This document shows, one piece after another, positions 36,501-46,144 of a DNA stretch of 64,000 nt. The position numbers were made by a program, and so were the translations under genes. The notes beneath the pieces are model-generated. The model did no database searches. It was not told the origin of the DNA and was given only the letters and a program-made list of their open reading frames with translations. The stretch covers positions 248,001 through 312,000 of the forward strand of contig NC_041691.1 of the NCBI RefSeq assembly GCF_900005765.1, in the 5' to 3' direction. This DNA is from Plasmodium relictum. Taxonomy: Eukaryota > Apicomplexa > Aconoidasida > Haemosporida > Plasmodiidae. Position 1 is the first letter of the stretch. Every line of letters starts with the position of its first letter.

Positions 36501-37464
36501 TAAATGTAAATAATATAAATCACATATGTAATGATAAATATATGTTTCAATATTTTATCGTTGTAAAATATTATTATAATGAAAATAGCTTTTCTTTATT
36601 AGAAAAAAAACTAAAAAAATTTATAAAAACAATAGAGGAAAACTTTATTAGTTCCCAAGTGATGTTTTCTACAAGTGATTTACATCAAAGATTCAAAACA
36701 GAACGCAAAAAATTAAAAAGTAATTACTGTTTAAATTATAAAATTTTTAAATATCAAACAACATCTTTTCCTCATATAAGACTAAATAACAATTACAATG
36801 ATCTATTAAATTTCGTGTATACTCCATTATCGATTCATTTTTCTATATTTCATGAAAATGTAATTTATAATAAGAAACGAAATTCTTTTCAATTAATTCC
36901 TTCTTTTTTACTAAAAGATAATTTAAGAAGTTGCTTGACAGCTTTATTTACTTTTAAAAGTTCTTACTATTCCATAGAATTTTATCCTTTTTTAAATCCA
37001 TTATTGAATAATAAGGTTATCATTTTTTACATCATTTACATTTTTTCAAAACATAATTTAATTTTATCTTATTTTTAATGTGTTTCAATCTTAATATTAC
37101 ATAACACCTTAAATTTATTTTGACATGCTATATTGCATTTTATTATAATAAATCATTCTATATAATATTTTATTAAGCTAAGTTTTGTTACACCATATTA
37201 TATTATATAACAATTTTTTTTTTAAATTTTCAGGATTTGATTGGTACTATAGCTGTTCCTCCTTTGAGACATTGTAGAACAAAATTAATTGAAAAAGAAA
37301 ATGAAAAAAATATAGAATTTTTAGAAACAGGAAATATAATTTTTTCAAATTTAAATGATGATATAAAAAATTATAAGAGCTCTAATAATCATAATAAAAA
37401 ATTTGTTGAAAAACTATGTAAATTGTACAATTGCAATTTGCCTGTCAATAATTTTTCTACATGA
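33575..37464 (+). CDS. Conserved protein of about 1036 residues, three exons, function unknown
   Basis: I do not recognise the family. Exon 1, 33575-33601, encodes only MNTIKSYKW; exon 2, 34163-37015; exon 3, 37234-37464. All junctions are phase 0, with donors GTAATA and GTTATC and acceptors TTTAG and TTCAG. The large frame is open upstream of a GTG at 34481, and the added sequence (YLENGCEIVPLKKTYN, EIDHLWAYIEWHYNFEDEIK) is ordered and Trp-containing, so it belongs. The protein looks mostly helical and folded, with little low complexity: KLYVSAHIIEGIINEMPK, DEIWQIYISNKIKSINDQWL, ISRKALFENLQFSNEEISSY (possibly a winged-helix segment), FPHIRLNNNYN, and the tail IGTIAVPPLRHCRTKLIE. Exon 1 is the least certain part because it is so short. 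No TM segments once the intron read-through (37016-37078) is removed. Confidence 0.75.
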
Positions 37465-37605
37465 TATTTTCTCTATTTTTTTTTTTTTTTTTTGTTTTTT
37501 TTAATTTTTAGCATAAAGAGTTTATTTTTTTTCAAGCTTTACTAAAATTTGCACTAAAAATATAATTTTCTTTTTTCTCTTCCGAGAGATGATTGTATTT
37601 GTACC

Positions 37606-39852
37606 TTATGTTTTATCATCAATAAGAAATTTAATACTGCTTTCTGTTGATTTAATTTCGTTTTCATGTATATCTACATTTTTTTTCTTTTTTTTTAAAA
37701 AATATTCAAAATTTTCCATATAATTATGATCGTATATATGTTTGATATTTTCTGGCAATTCATAACTTTTTAATTTTATTTTTCCTTCTTTAAAATCTTG
37801 ATAAGTAGGTATAATGTAATCTTCTATATTTTTAGAATATAATTTATTATTTTGTAAAACATACTGAGGATAAATTAGTTCTCTTATTTTTTTACTGAGA
37901 GATTTGATACCTAAACCAAATTTTGCCGAAGTTCCAACTACCTCAATTTCAGGAAAAATATTTTTCAAACGATAATATAGCGAGTCTAAATTAAACAATG
38001 AATTTTTATGTAGCATATCACACTTCGTTGCCACAACTAATTCTTTTTTTTTTAAATACTCAGGATTAAATAAAAATAATTCATTTCTCAACATTTTTAT
38101 TTGTTTTATGGTATCATTATAATAATCTTTTAAGTTATTATCATCTTTTTCTTCTCTATATATAATTTGACTTTTTATTTTATTATCCAGTTGATTTTTA
38201 ATATCTTTATTATTCTCATAATTTATTTCCTTATTATTTGCATAATTTTCCTTTCTTAAACTTTCTGAATAATAATCTTTAATTTGTAAGTCATCTACAT
38301 TTTTTAACTTATCATTAGAAACATCTATAACATAAACAATTAATTTGCTTCTATATAAATGCCTTAATATTCTTTTGCCTTTATTTTTGTCTTTATGAGC
38401 ATTATAAAATAAAAATGGTGTATCTAATAAAGTTATCTGAACTCCATCTATATAATTAATATTAGATACATGAGGAATGGTAGTAGTAAATATATCACTA
38501 TTTATGTTCCCATAATATTTACTTAAACTACTACATAGAGATGTTTTACCACTATTCTCAATTCCTATAAAGGCTACATCATTTAATAATCTTAATTCTA
38601 ATTCTAAAAGTACCTTCTCACTTTTTTCTGGTAACCTAAAGTCGTGTTTTTTAAAATAAGAATAAGAAATACCCCCTTTTCCTCCCCTAGCTACTAGTAA
38701 TTCTTCATTTTCATTTAAAAATTGATACCAAAAGACACTCTTATAAATTTTTCTATTATTTTCATTTTTTTTCATGCAAGAAATTCTTTTTCTTACTATA
38801 GTGCCTACTGGAACATAAACAATTTTATCTTTTCCATCTTTTCCTCTGCTATTTTCTTTAAAATCTTCTCCATCATGTGCTTTAATCTTTTGCTCAATTT
38901 TAATTAAATCATATATACTTTTTTTACTTTTTAAAATAATATTACCTCCATGTCCTCCATATCCTTCTCCTTTTAATTTTCTACTTCTCTGCTTTTTATA
39001 ATTTGGTGACCCTCCCTTTCCTGATTTTGCTGTAATCCATAAAAAATCACAAAATCTTTTTTCTTTTCTCAACATAATATTATCATTTTCTTCTGTTAAT
39101 ATTTTCATTAATGCTTCATTTTTTTTCTTTTCAACATCATCATTTATATTATTACTAAAGTAACTTTCTTTTCCTCTGTCACATTTTGTAACATTGTTAA
39201 AATTATTACCCCTTTTTTTTGTATCATCATTTACATTATTCATATAATCTTTATATTTCTCTATTTCATTTAAAATAATTAATTTGTTATTTTCTTGTAT
39301 ATCATAATTTGTGTAAATAAAATTATTATTTTTTTCTATAACGTCACTTATGTTAGTAGATGAGTTATTTTTTTTTTCTATATTATCATTTGAATTATCA
39401 TAATAGCTATGTTCTATATCATCGCCTAATTTATTATAAAGGATATCTTCTTCGATATCATCACACTTATTTATTTGTCCTTCCCCTTTAAATTTTATCT
39501 TATCATTTAAGTGGTAATCTTTGATATTATTTTCATTTGCAATACTTTTATTTTTTTTAATTACAACTAACTTTTTTTCATTTTTAATATAAATACACTC
39601 ATTGTTTTCATAAGCATCATCCTTTATAATTATATTTTTGCTTTTTTCTTCAAAAGTTTTTTTTTTTTTATCAGATAGAGAATTAAAACATACTTTAATT
39701 AATTCTACAGAGTTACTTTTATATTTTAGTTTATAATGAAGATTTAACTTTATATTCTTTTCATTTTTTAAAAGAATAAAAAATTTTCTTTTTGAATAAT
39801 AAGAAAAGTTCAATTTTATTTGAGTATATATTGATAGTTTAAAAAAAAACAT
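37606..39852 (-). CDS. OBG: Obg-family GTPase, probably organellar
   Basis: Ribosome-associated GTPase (Obg/CgtA/MTG2 group) that supports large-subunit assembly in bacteria and organelles. The N-terminus (MFFFKLSIYTQIKLNFSYYS) is hydrophobic then basic, compatible with an apicoplast or mitochondrial targeting sequence. Residues about 60-260 are an Asn/Lys-rich insert. The glycine-rich Obg fold spans about 265-425 (AKSGKGGSPNY, GEGYGGHGGNIIL, DGKDKIVYVPVGTIVR, LVARGGKGG). The G domain follows: G1 GIENSGKTS (about 428), switch I TTIPHVSNI, G3 LLDTPFLF, G4 VATKCD (about 608), G5 GTSAKFG (about 646). G3 lacks the usual Gly (DxPG is DTPF), and the Obg switch II signature (GLIEGAHEGKGLG) is replaced by a divergent NAHKDKNKGKRILRHL. 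748 residues, longer than bacterial Obg (about 400) because of inserts. Single exon, ATG at 39852. Confidence 0.93.
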   Translation of the reverse strand: MFFFKLSIYTQIKLNFSYYSKRKFFILLKNEKNIKLNLHYKLKYKSNSVELIKVCFNSLSDKKKKTFEEKSKNIIIKDDAYENNECIYIKNEKKLVVIKKNKSIANENNIKDYHLNDKIKFKGEGQINKCDDIEEDILYNKLGDDIEHSYYDNSNDNIEKKNNSSTNISDVIEKNNNFIYTNYDIQENNKLIILNEIEKYKDYMNNVNDDTKKRGNNFNNVTKCDRGKESYFSNNINDDVEKKKNEALMKILTEENDNIMLRKEKRFCDFLWITAKSGKGGSPNYKKQRSRKLKGEGYGGHGGNIILKSKKSIYDLIKIEQKIKAHDGEDFKENSRGKDGKDKIVYVPVGTIVRKRISCMKKNENNRKIYKSVFWYQFLNENEELLVARGGKGGISYSYFKKHDFRLPEKSEKVLLELELRLLNDVAFIGIENSGKTSLCSSLSKYYGNINSDIFTTTIPHVSNINYIDGVQITLLDTPFLFYNAHKDKNKGKRILRHLYRSKLIVYVIDVSNDKLKNVDDLQIKDYYSESLRKENYANNKEINYENNKDIKNQLDNKIKSQIIYREEKDDNNLKDYYNDTIKQIKMLRNELFLFNPEYLKKKELVVATKCDMLHKNSLFNLDSLYYRLKNIFPEIEVVGTSAKFGLGIKSLSKKIRELIYPQYVLQNNKLYSKNIEDYIIPTYQDFKEGKIKLKSYELPENIKHIYDHNYMENFEYFLKKKKKNVDIHENEIKSTESSIKFLIDDKT

Positions 39853-40315
39853 AATAAAAATATATATAATTAAGTCTAAGTATTAAGAATTTAAAGCATT
39901 TCTTTTTAAAAAAAATGCGGTAAATTTATTAAAAAGAACAGAGGAAATAAAAATTATTATTTTCAAATAGTAAATTAATATTGAATTAAAAAAGTTATAT
40001 CAAGTTACAAAAATATTTATTCAGCCAGATAAAAAAAAAAATTCTCTCTCTCTCTATATATATATATATATTTCTTTTTCATAAAAAAAAATTTGCAAAA
40101 TATTTAAAAAAAAAAAAATGTGATTATACATTTTCAGTTTTTATAAACACATGCATTATATTAAATAAATAAAAAGAAATTTATTTAACAAAAATTAAAA
40201 TTGGAAGGTATTAACGTATTTTAAATAAATATATTATATCAATAATATTAAAAAAAAAAAAATAATAATAATAATAAAAATAAATAAATACACAAATATA
40301 TGTTAAAAAACATTA
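39853..40315. other. Short intergenic region between Obg and NT2
   Basis: Upstream flank of Obg and downstream flank of NT2. It has a CT run passing into an AT run near 40042-40072, and poly-A runs. Nothing else seen. Confidence 0.6.
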
Positions 40316-42271
40316 TTAGATAAATATCAAATATCGTGTAAAAAAATATTTGTAAATTGTGGAAGCTCCATATCCTATTAATAATCCAACTCTGAGTAAT
40401 GTTGATCCAAAACTACTAACAATTGCAACGTTGCTTAATGAATTATCTGATCTTAAAACATCAGGTATATTTATAAAAGACAAAATAATAAACCATCCAT
40501 TTAGATATACATTTGTAAAAATTAGTAAACATTTAAAAATAAAATTGCGAAATATATAAATTTTTGCAAAAGGAATAATTAAACATAATAATGACAAAAA
40601 AGTTCTTGCAAATGAATATAATAATATTTTTTTTTGCGATAAAAGAAAAAAATTAAAAATTGGAAAACTCTGAGCAATTGTGGGAAAAATTCTGCTTACG
40701 CAGTCAGCTATTTGCACTATTCCAATTAATATGTATCGTTCATCTACATTTTTTGTCCATAACTCTGGACAAGCAACAGGGAAAACTATAATTTTCAAAA
40801 ATATATTGTAAAATACACAAAATAATGAATTAAACGCTTTTTTATATAAATATATTTTAAGTTTTGCTTGTTTTAGAAAATTCTTCAAAAGCATTTTATA
40901 TGAAAAAAATTTATTTAAAAAATTTTTTTTTGTTGGTACTGGGACTATATTATTTTCATTATCATTTATAGATATATTAAATGGGATATTTTTTAATATA
41001 AATTTTTCTTTTATTTGATTATCAGCGTTACATGAATTTTCCTTTTCTTCATTTTTTTTTTTTTCTTTGCTAATATTTCCATTTTTTATTAAAGCACATT
41101 CCTGATCTTTATTATCTATATTTTCTTGTGTCATATTAATGGTAACAAAATAAGAAGTATCTAAAGTTTTTTGTTCTGATTTTTCATAATAACAGCTTTC
41201 ACTTTCTCTTCTCTTTCTTTCTTCTATATATATACTAAACTTCCTTTTAAAATTTTCTGTTCTCTTTAAAAATGAATAGCAAATGAAGGTGCATAATATA
41301 AACGTACAGTTAATTGACGATGTGATAAATAAGGATAAATGTAATTTTTGTATATCTTCATCAACTTTAATAATAGAATAATAAAATAAGGAAGTAAGGA
41401 AAAAACAATATATTCCAGTTATTCCATATGACAGGCAAACGATTTTCGAACTATTTAAAACAATAGACGCTATTGAAAATATCATAGTTTTTAAAAATGA
41501 ACAAATTGCACCAATACAACTTATGAGAAAGTAAAAAAAAAAAGTTTTATGATAATAATATTTTACTATATATGGATAAATTAGCTGAAGAATAAATGAC
41601 AAAATAAAGCATATATCATAAATAATTATTTTCACTTCAAGAAATAAGGAACTGATTAATGACACAATAACTAAAACAAAAAAATACAAGAAAAATGTAA
41701 AGGATATCATAATATCTTTATTTAAAAGTGCATGAATATGGGGAGTTGTATTTAATACATAATAATACAAAAGCACAGATGAAATCCCCATTAAGCATAA
41801 AGTTATATTTGAAAATATAACATTATCATTAGTTTTACTATATTTCTGATACATATTTTTCTCTTCTTTAATTTCATCTTTTTCTTCTATTAATTCTGTT
41901 TCTTTACATTTTTTACCAAACATGCTTTCTTCATTCTTTTTACTTAATTGTTGTTCTTCATTCTTTTTACTTAATTGTTGTTCTTCATTCTTTTTACTTA
42001 ATTGTTGTTCTTCATTCTTTTTACTTAATCGTTGTTCTTTATTATTTTTACTTAATTGTTGTTCTTTATTCTCTTTACTTAATTGTTGTTCTTCATTCTT
42101 TTTACTTAATTGGTGTTCTTTATTCTTTTTACTTAATTGTTGTTCTTTATTCTTTTTACTTAATTGTTGTTCTTCATTCTTTTTACTTAATTGATTTTCT
42201 TCATTTTCGTTGCCTATGTTGCATTTCTTATGAACTTCTATATCATTTCCTATTATATTTAAAATATTCAT
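40316..42271 (-). CDS. NT2: Equilibrative nucleoside transporter (NT2-like) with N-terminal nonapeptide repeats
   Basis: SLC29/ENT-family transporter of purine or pyrimidine nucleosides; NT2 is thought to act at the ER membrane, from my memory of rodent parasite work. The frame opens at a TTG at 42310; I use the first ATG at 42271 (MNILNIIGNDIEVHKK), giving 651 residues. After a hydrophilic N-terminus carrying ten copies of a nonapeptide (N-E/K-E-Q-Q-L-S-K-K), about eleven TM helices follow. There are six in the first half (ITLCLMGISSVLLYYYVLN onward), a long Lys/Glu/Asn loop at the usual TM6-7 position, then five (from VFYNIFLKIIVFPVACPELW). Conserved-looking ENT elements in the second half include IADCVSRIFPTIAQ and GSTLLRVGLLIGYG. 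Assignment to NT2 rather than NT1, 3 or 4 rests on topology and on the position between Obg and DRE2. Confidence 0.86.
   Translation of the reverse strand: MNILNIIGNDIEVHKKCNIGNENEENQLSKKNEEQQLSKKNKEQQLSKKNKEHQLSKKNEEQQLSKENKEQQLSKNNKEQRLSKKNEEQQLSKKNEEQQLSKKNEEQQLSKKNEESMFGKKCKETELIEEKDEIKEEKNMYQKYSKTNDNVIFSNITLCLMGISSVLLYYYVLNTTPHIHALLNKDIMISFTFFLYFFVLVIVSLISSLFLEVKIIIYDICFILSFILQLIYPYIVKYYYHKTFFFYFLISCIGAICSFLKTMIFSIASIVLNSSKIVCLSYGITGIYCFFLTSLFYYSIIKVDEDIQKLHLSLFITSSINCTFILCTFICYSFLKRTENFKRKFSIYIEERKRRESESCYYEKSEQKTLDTSYFVTINMTQENIDNKDQECALIKNGNISKEKKKNEEKENSCNADNQIKEKFILKNIPFNISINDNENNIVPVPTKKNFLNKFFSYKMLLKNFLKQAKLKIYLYKKAFNSLFCVFYNIFLKIIVFPVACPELWTKNVDERYILIGIVQIADCVSRIFPTIAQSFPIFNFFLLSQKKILLYSFARTFLSLLCLIIPFAKIYIFRNFIFKCLLIFTNVYLNGWFIILSFINIPDVLRSDNSLSNVAIVSSFGSTLLRVGLLIGYGASTIYKYFFTRYLIFI
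41930..42207 (-). repeat. 27-bp coding tandem repeat, about ten units
   Basis: A 27-base unit repeated head to tail in the N-terminal part of the nucleoside transporter. It encodes nine residues with the consensus N-E/K-E-Q-Q-L-S-K-K. Units are nearly identical, with point changes such as Q to H or R and K to E or N. All stay in frame. Confidence 0.95.
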
Positions 42272-43232
42272 AATTTTATTTAATATATTTTTTAATTTTA
42301 AAATTTTCAATCATATATTTATAGAGTGATTTAAATGTTTGTTTTTATATAACTCCATATTTACAACTTTTTAAAGGCTTTTTTTTTTTTTTTTTTATGT
42401 TCTTTTTTATATTTAAAAATTAAATTCATAAAGTTATATTCTAAATTTAATAAAGAAAACTGTATATTTTTTATTTGCTAAAACAAAAAATTACTCAAAT
42501 TATATAAAATTTTTATTCAACGGATACTAATTCTAAATTTCTTGTTTATAATGAAAATTTTTTTTTCATATATTTCTATATTTTTTTTATATTATTTTAC
42601 AATTTGTAAAAAGAAAAAATAGTACACATAAAATTTTCAACATATGAAAAAAAAGCTTATAAAGTGGATTATTTAAATCAAAACATATTAATTTCATTAT
42701 TTTACAAACATGCATCTGTTTACCCTTACATAAAAAGGAGGTAATAGAGAAGTATATATTTAATAATAAAACTACCTGCTTTTATTTATTATTAAAAAAT
42801 TCAACTAAAAAAAAAATTTTAAGGTTTAATTTTTAAATGGAAGCAATTCACATAAACTTTTATAAAGTAATAAAAAAAAAGAAAAGTAAAAAATAACAAA
42901 AAATATAAATTTATTTTACGAAGGATACTTCAAACTGTTTTTTTAAAAATTCTGAAATAAATAAGATGTATTAATAATAACAATATGAAACAATTTTATA
43001 GATTGAATATATTTAAAAAATTTTAATAAGTATAATTAAAGGTGGTATTAAAGTAACTTTAAAAGATTTTGTTTGCAAAGAGATTAAAAAGGATTTTAAA
43101 TCTAGTACAAGAGCTTTTAGTTATACATTATATGCATTTTAAATCATTACCCAATAGGCTTATAAATAGATAGAAATTATTGTGAATGAAAAAAAATTTA
43201 AGAAACTATAACATTTTTCTTTTTTAAATAAA
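42272..43232. other. Divergent promoter region
   Basis: About 960 bases between the NT2 and PPR-like starts. A/T runs only. No gene seen. Confidence 0.6.
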
Positions 43233-44426
43233 ATGATAAAAAGATATTTAAAAATATATCCATCTATATATTTTACTAAACATGTGTATGGTGCTCCTCA
43301 AATAAAAGAGGATACAAACTATTTAAAAAAAGATTACGTATTCAATCAATATGAAAATAAAAAAATATTTTTAAATAATAAATTAAAAAAAGGAAATTGT
43401 GTAAATGAAATAAAAAGAGTATATTATTTTAGATTATGGAATGCTATGACTCAATATAACTTTACTTTATTTGAAAATATAATTCAACAATATTTAAATG
43501 AAGGTTATAAATATGATGAAGTTATATATTCAATAATTACCCATTCATATATTTTGAATCATAAAAAAAAAAATGAAAATGTATGTATATAAATACAAAA
43601 GAAAAAATGAAATAATAAAAAAAAAAAATAGTTGAATATTATTTTAATTTTATTTATTTATTATTTTTTTTTTTAACAGGCATTTTTAGTTATTGAAGAA
43701 ATGAAAAGAGCTTTTATGCATCCAACTATCATAAAAATAAACGAAAGGATGATAAATTCTTTTTTAGAATTAGAAATTATATTTTGTGAACCTTCTAAAT
43801 GCTTATGGATAAATATATGTCGTTTTATTTGGGAGATTTCTATAAAATTAAATAGAGAAAGAAAAAGAAAATTAAAGGAAAGACTAAACTTGCTCTCACC
43901 AAATGAAGTATTAAAATTAACAAGAGAAGATTTAAAGAAATTTTTAAAAAAAGAATATGAAGATACTTTATTAAATACATTAGACACAATATACTTAGAT
44001 ACGGAAAATACATATGATCATATGCAAGAAGAAAATAATGAAGAAAATAATCATTTAGTGCAAAATAACATAAATGAAATTGAGTATAATAGCAAATGTT
44101 TTGATATAATTAATATAGATAAAAAAAAGCTTTTAAATCACGAAAATGAAAATCCAGAAAAATATAGTAATTTTTTGCCAGTTAAAGATAAGAATAGCAG
44201 TAATGATAATCAGTATTTTATATCCAAAGTAAATGATGAAAATATAAAATATAGCATAATAAAGGAAGGTAACAATAGAGATGACCATTCTGAAATTTTT
44301 GAAAATGGAAAAAATAAGTGTTATGATATACTCGAAAAAATTGACGAAGATGAAAGTTATGAATCATTTAAGGATAACGAAGATTTTGATATTCAACTAT
44401 TAAAAAAATATTTTAATTTCAAATAA
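43233..44426 (+). CDS. PPR-like helical-repeat protein, two exons, probably organellar
   Basis: Exon 1 is 43233-43580 and exon 2 is 43680-44426; phase 0, donor GTATGT, acceptor TTTAACAG. The product is 364 residues. Around the junction it reads YDEVIYSIITHSYILNHKKK, ENAFLVIEEMKRAFMHPTII: the order of hydrophobic and small residues, plus EEMK followed by a Pro about six residues on, fits a pentatricopeptide (PPR) repeat. A preceding segment (RLWNAMTQYNFTLFENIIQQ) fits another. The N-terminus (MIKRYLKIYPSIYFTKHVYG) is basic and amphipathic, compatible with mitochondrial import. PPR proteins bind organellar RNA or act as mitoribosome subunits. Residues about 245 on are acidic and Asn-rich with no fold visible. 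Only two or three repeats are recognisable, so the assignment is tentative. Confidence 0.68.
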
Positions 44427-45042
44427 AATATTAAAGGCTTTTTTTTTTTTTTTTTATTCTATTAATGATCAATTTTTTATATTTGCCAATTATTTTAACC
44501 TAAATATTTTTTTTTTCTTCTTTTTTTGTCTATTTTTCATATAAATTTTTATGTATTCCTTTTTTTTTTTTTTTGGTATATAATTTCTACAATTTTTAGT
44601 TTTTAAACTTATTTCTTAGTTTTAATTTTTAATTTTTTTTTTTTTAAAGATTATTTTTAATTTTGATCGTGATATACTTTCATTATATTTAAAATTTTTT
44701 TTTATTAAAACATATTCAAGCATTAAAAAGAATTAAATAAAATTTTTTTTTATCAATTTAGTATACCAACAAAAAAAAATAAAATTAAATTAAAATAAAA
44801 TATCATGTGATGTTTTTTTCTTTTTGTTATTTGCTTTAAAAAAAAAAATTTCTTTTTTTAAAAAAGAATTTTTTTTTTTTTATTGTTATAAAATAAATGA
44901 ATTCTCGAACAAAATAAAATAGTAGAAAAAATTTTTAATCCTACAAAAAAAAAAAAAAAAAAAAAAAGTTTAAATATGAAAACAAAAAATTTGCTATAAA
45001 TATATAAGAAAATAGAGAATAAAAAATAAGTTTAAATAAAAA
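44427..45042. other. Intergenic region between tandem genes
   Basis: Very T-rich first half, then A-rich, with a long A run near 44946-44967 before the DRE2 start. No gene seen. Confidence 0.6.
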
Positions 45043-46144
45043 ATGATGAATTTTTTAGATACATTAATAATTTTAAATGATGATATTCCGTGTGAATTGT
45101 TAAAGAAAAAATATACAGAATTGTTTGTTCCAACTATAAGTGTACTAAATTTTAAAAAAAAGAAAATATACAAGAGATATAATAATATATTTTTATATAG
45201 CTATAAAAATTGCTCTTTTTTTTGGGAATTGGAAAATAATATTCTACAAAAGGTTCAAAGATGTTTAAATAAAAACGGAATATTAAATTTGATCATATAT
45301 TTAAATAAAAATAATAAATTATCAGAAGAAAATAATAATGAAAATTACGATGAAGTCATAAAAAAATTAAAAAAAGAATGTTTATACAACGGATTTATAA
45401 ATATTTCAAACGAAACAGCTTTAGGAAAAAATGGAATAATAATAAATGTATACATTTATATATATTAAAAATACTTTTTTTTATTTTCTATAATATATTT
45501 TGTTTTATATTTTATTAGATTACTGCAGAAAATCCAGATTTTACTAATGACGAAAATAATTTAAGTTCAAGTGATGGAGAATTATTTGAAAATGAGGAAG
45601 ATAAAAAAAAAGTAGTAAATAGAGTATGTGATAATTGCACATGTGGGAAAAAAAAGAATGGAGCTAATCTAGAAAAAATAACTATAGGAGAAAATGAAGT
45701 GGAGTATGTTACAGAGAATGTGGTTTCTTCTTGTGGGAATGTAATATATAAATATATATAATATAAAAGAAAAATAATAAATATTATTTTCATGTAATAT
45801 TGTTTTCTTAATTTCTCTTTTTTTTTATAGTGTTATTTAGGAGATGCTTTTAGATGTGCTTCCTGCCCATATAAAGGTTATTTGCTCATTTATTGATGTA
45901 TTTATTTTTAATATTAATTATTAAAAAAATTCTAATGTATCATTATTTATTTATTTTTTTTTTTGGAAATATTAGGTCTACCAGCATTTCAGCCTGGTGA
46001 AAACGTAAAATTAAATTTAAATGTAAGTTGAAATTATAAATTAAGAATAATATGGTATATTTCATAAATTACATTAAATTTTTAATTTACTTTTTTAAAT
46101 GATTCTTTTTTTTTTTTTTTTTTTATTAGAACGAATCTAACTGA
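45043..46144 (+). CDS. DRE2: Cytosolic Fe-S cluster assembly protein DRE2 (anamorsin/CIAPIN1), five exons
   Basis: Early electron-transfer component of the CIA machinery, normally reduced by the diflavin reductase Tah18. Exons: 45043-45447, 45519-45740, 45831-45876, 45976-46022, 46130-46144; total 244 residues. All junctions keep the frame and have GT..AG ends. Exon 1 encodes a short, degenerate methyltransferase-like N-terminal domain. Exon 2 gives an acidic linker and the first cysteine cluster, VCDNCTCGKKK (C-x2-C-x-C). The second motif spans the exon 2/3 junction: [20 protein letters not shown] (C-x2-C-x7-C-x2-C), the nearly invariant anamorsin signature, followed by GLPAFQPGENVKL. The first motif normally has a fourth Cys about nine residues upstream (C-x8-C-x2-C-x-C); here that position is Asp, with no Cys in the rest of the linker. 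The last exon codes only NESN and stop. Confidence 0.95.

Noticed and set aside
37016-37078. Hydrophobic C-terminus (VIIFYIIYIFSKHN) on the 1036-residue protein
   Set aside because: Read-through of the intron after a donor at 37016; splicing to 37234 gives a conserved-looking tail instead of a TM segment.
41922-42194. Plus-strand Cys/Leu/Phe repeat frame
   Set aside because: Antisense reading of the 27-base repeat in the nucleoside transporter.
42272-42310. Extension of the nucleoside transporter to 42310
   Set aside because: That frame begins with TTG; the first in-frame ATG is at 42271.
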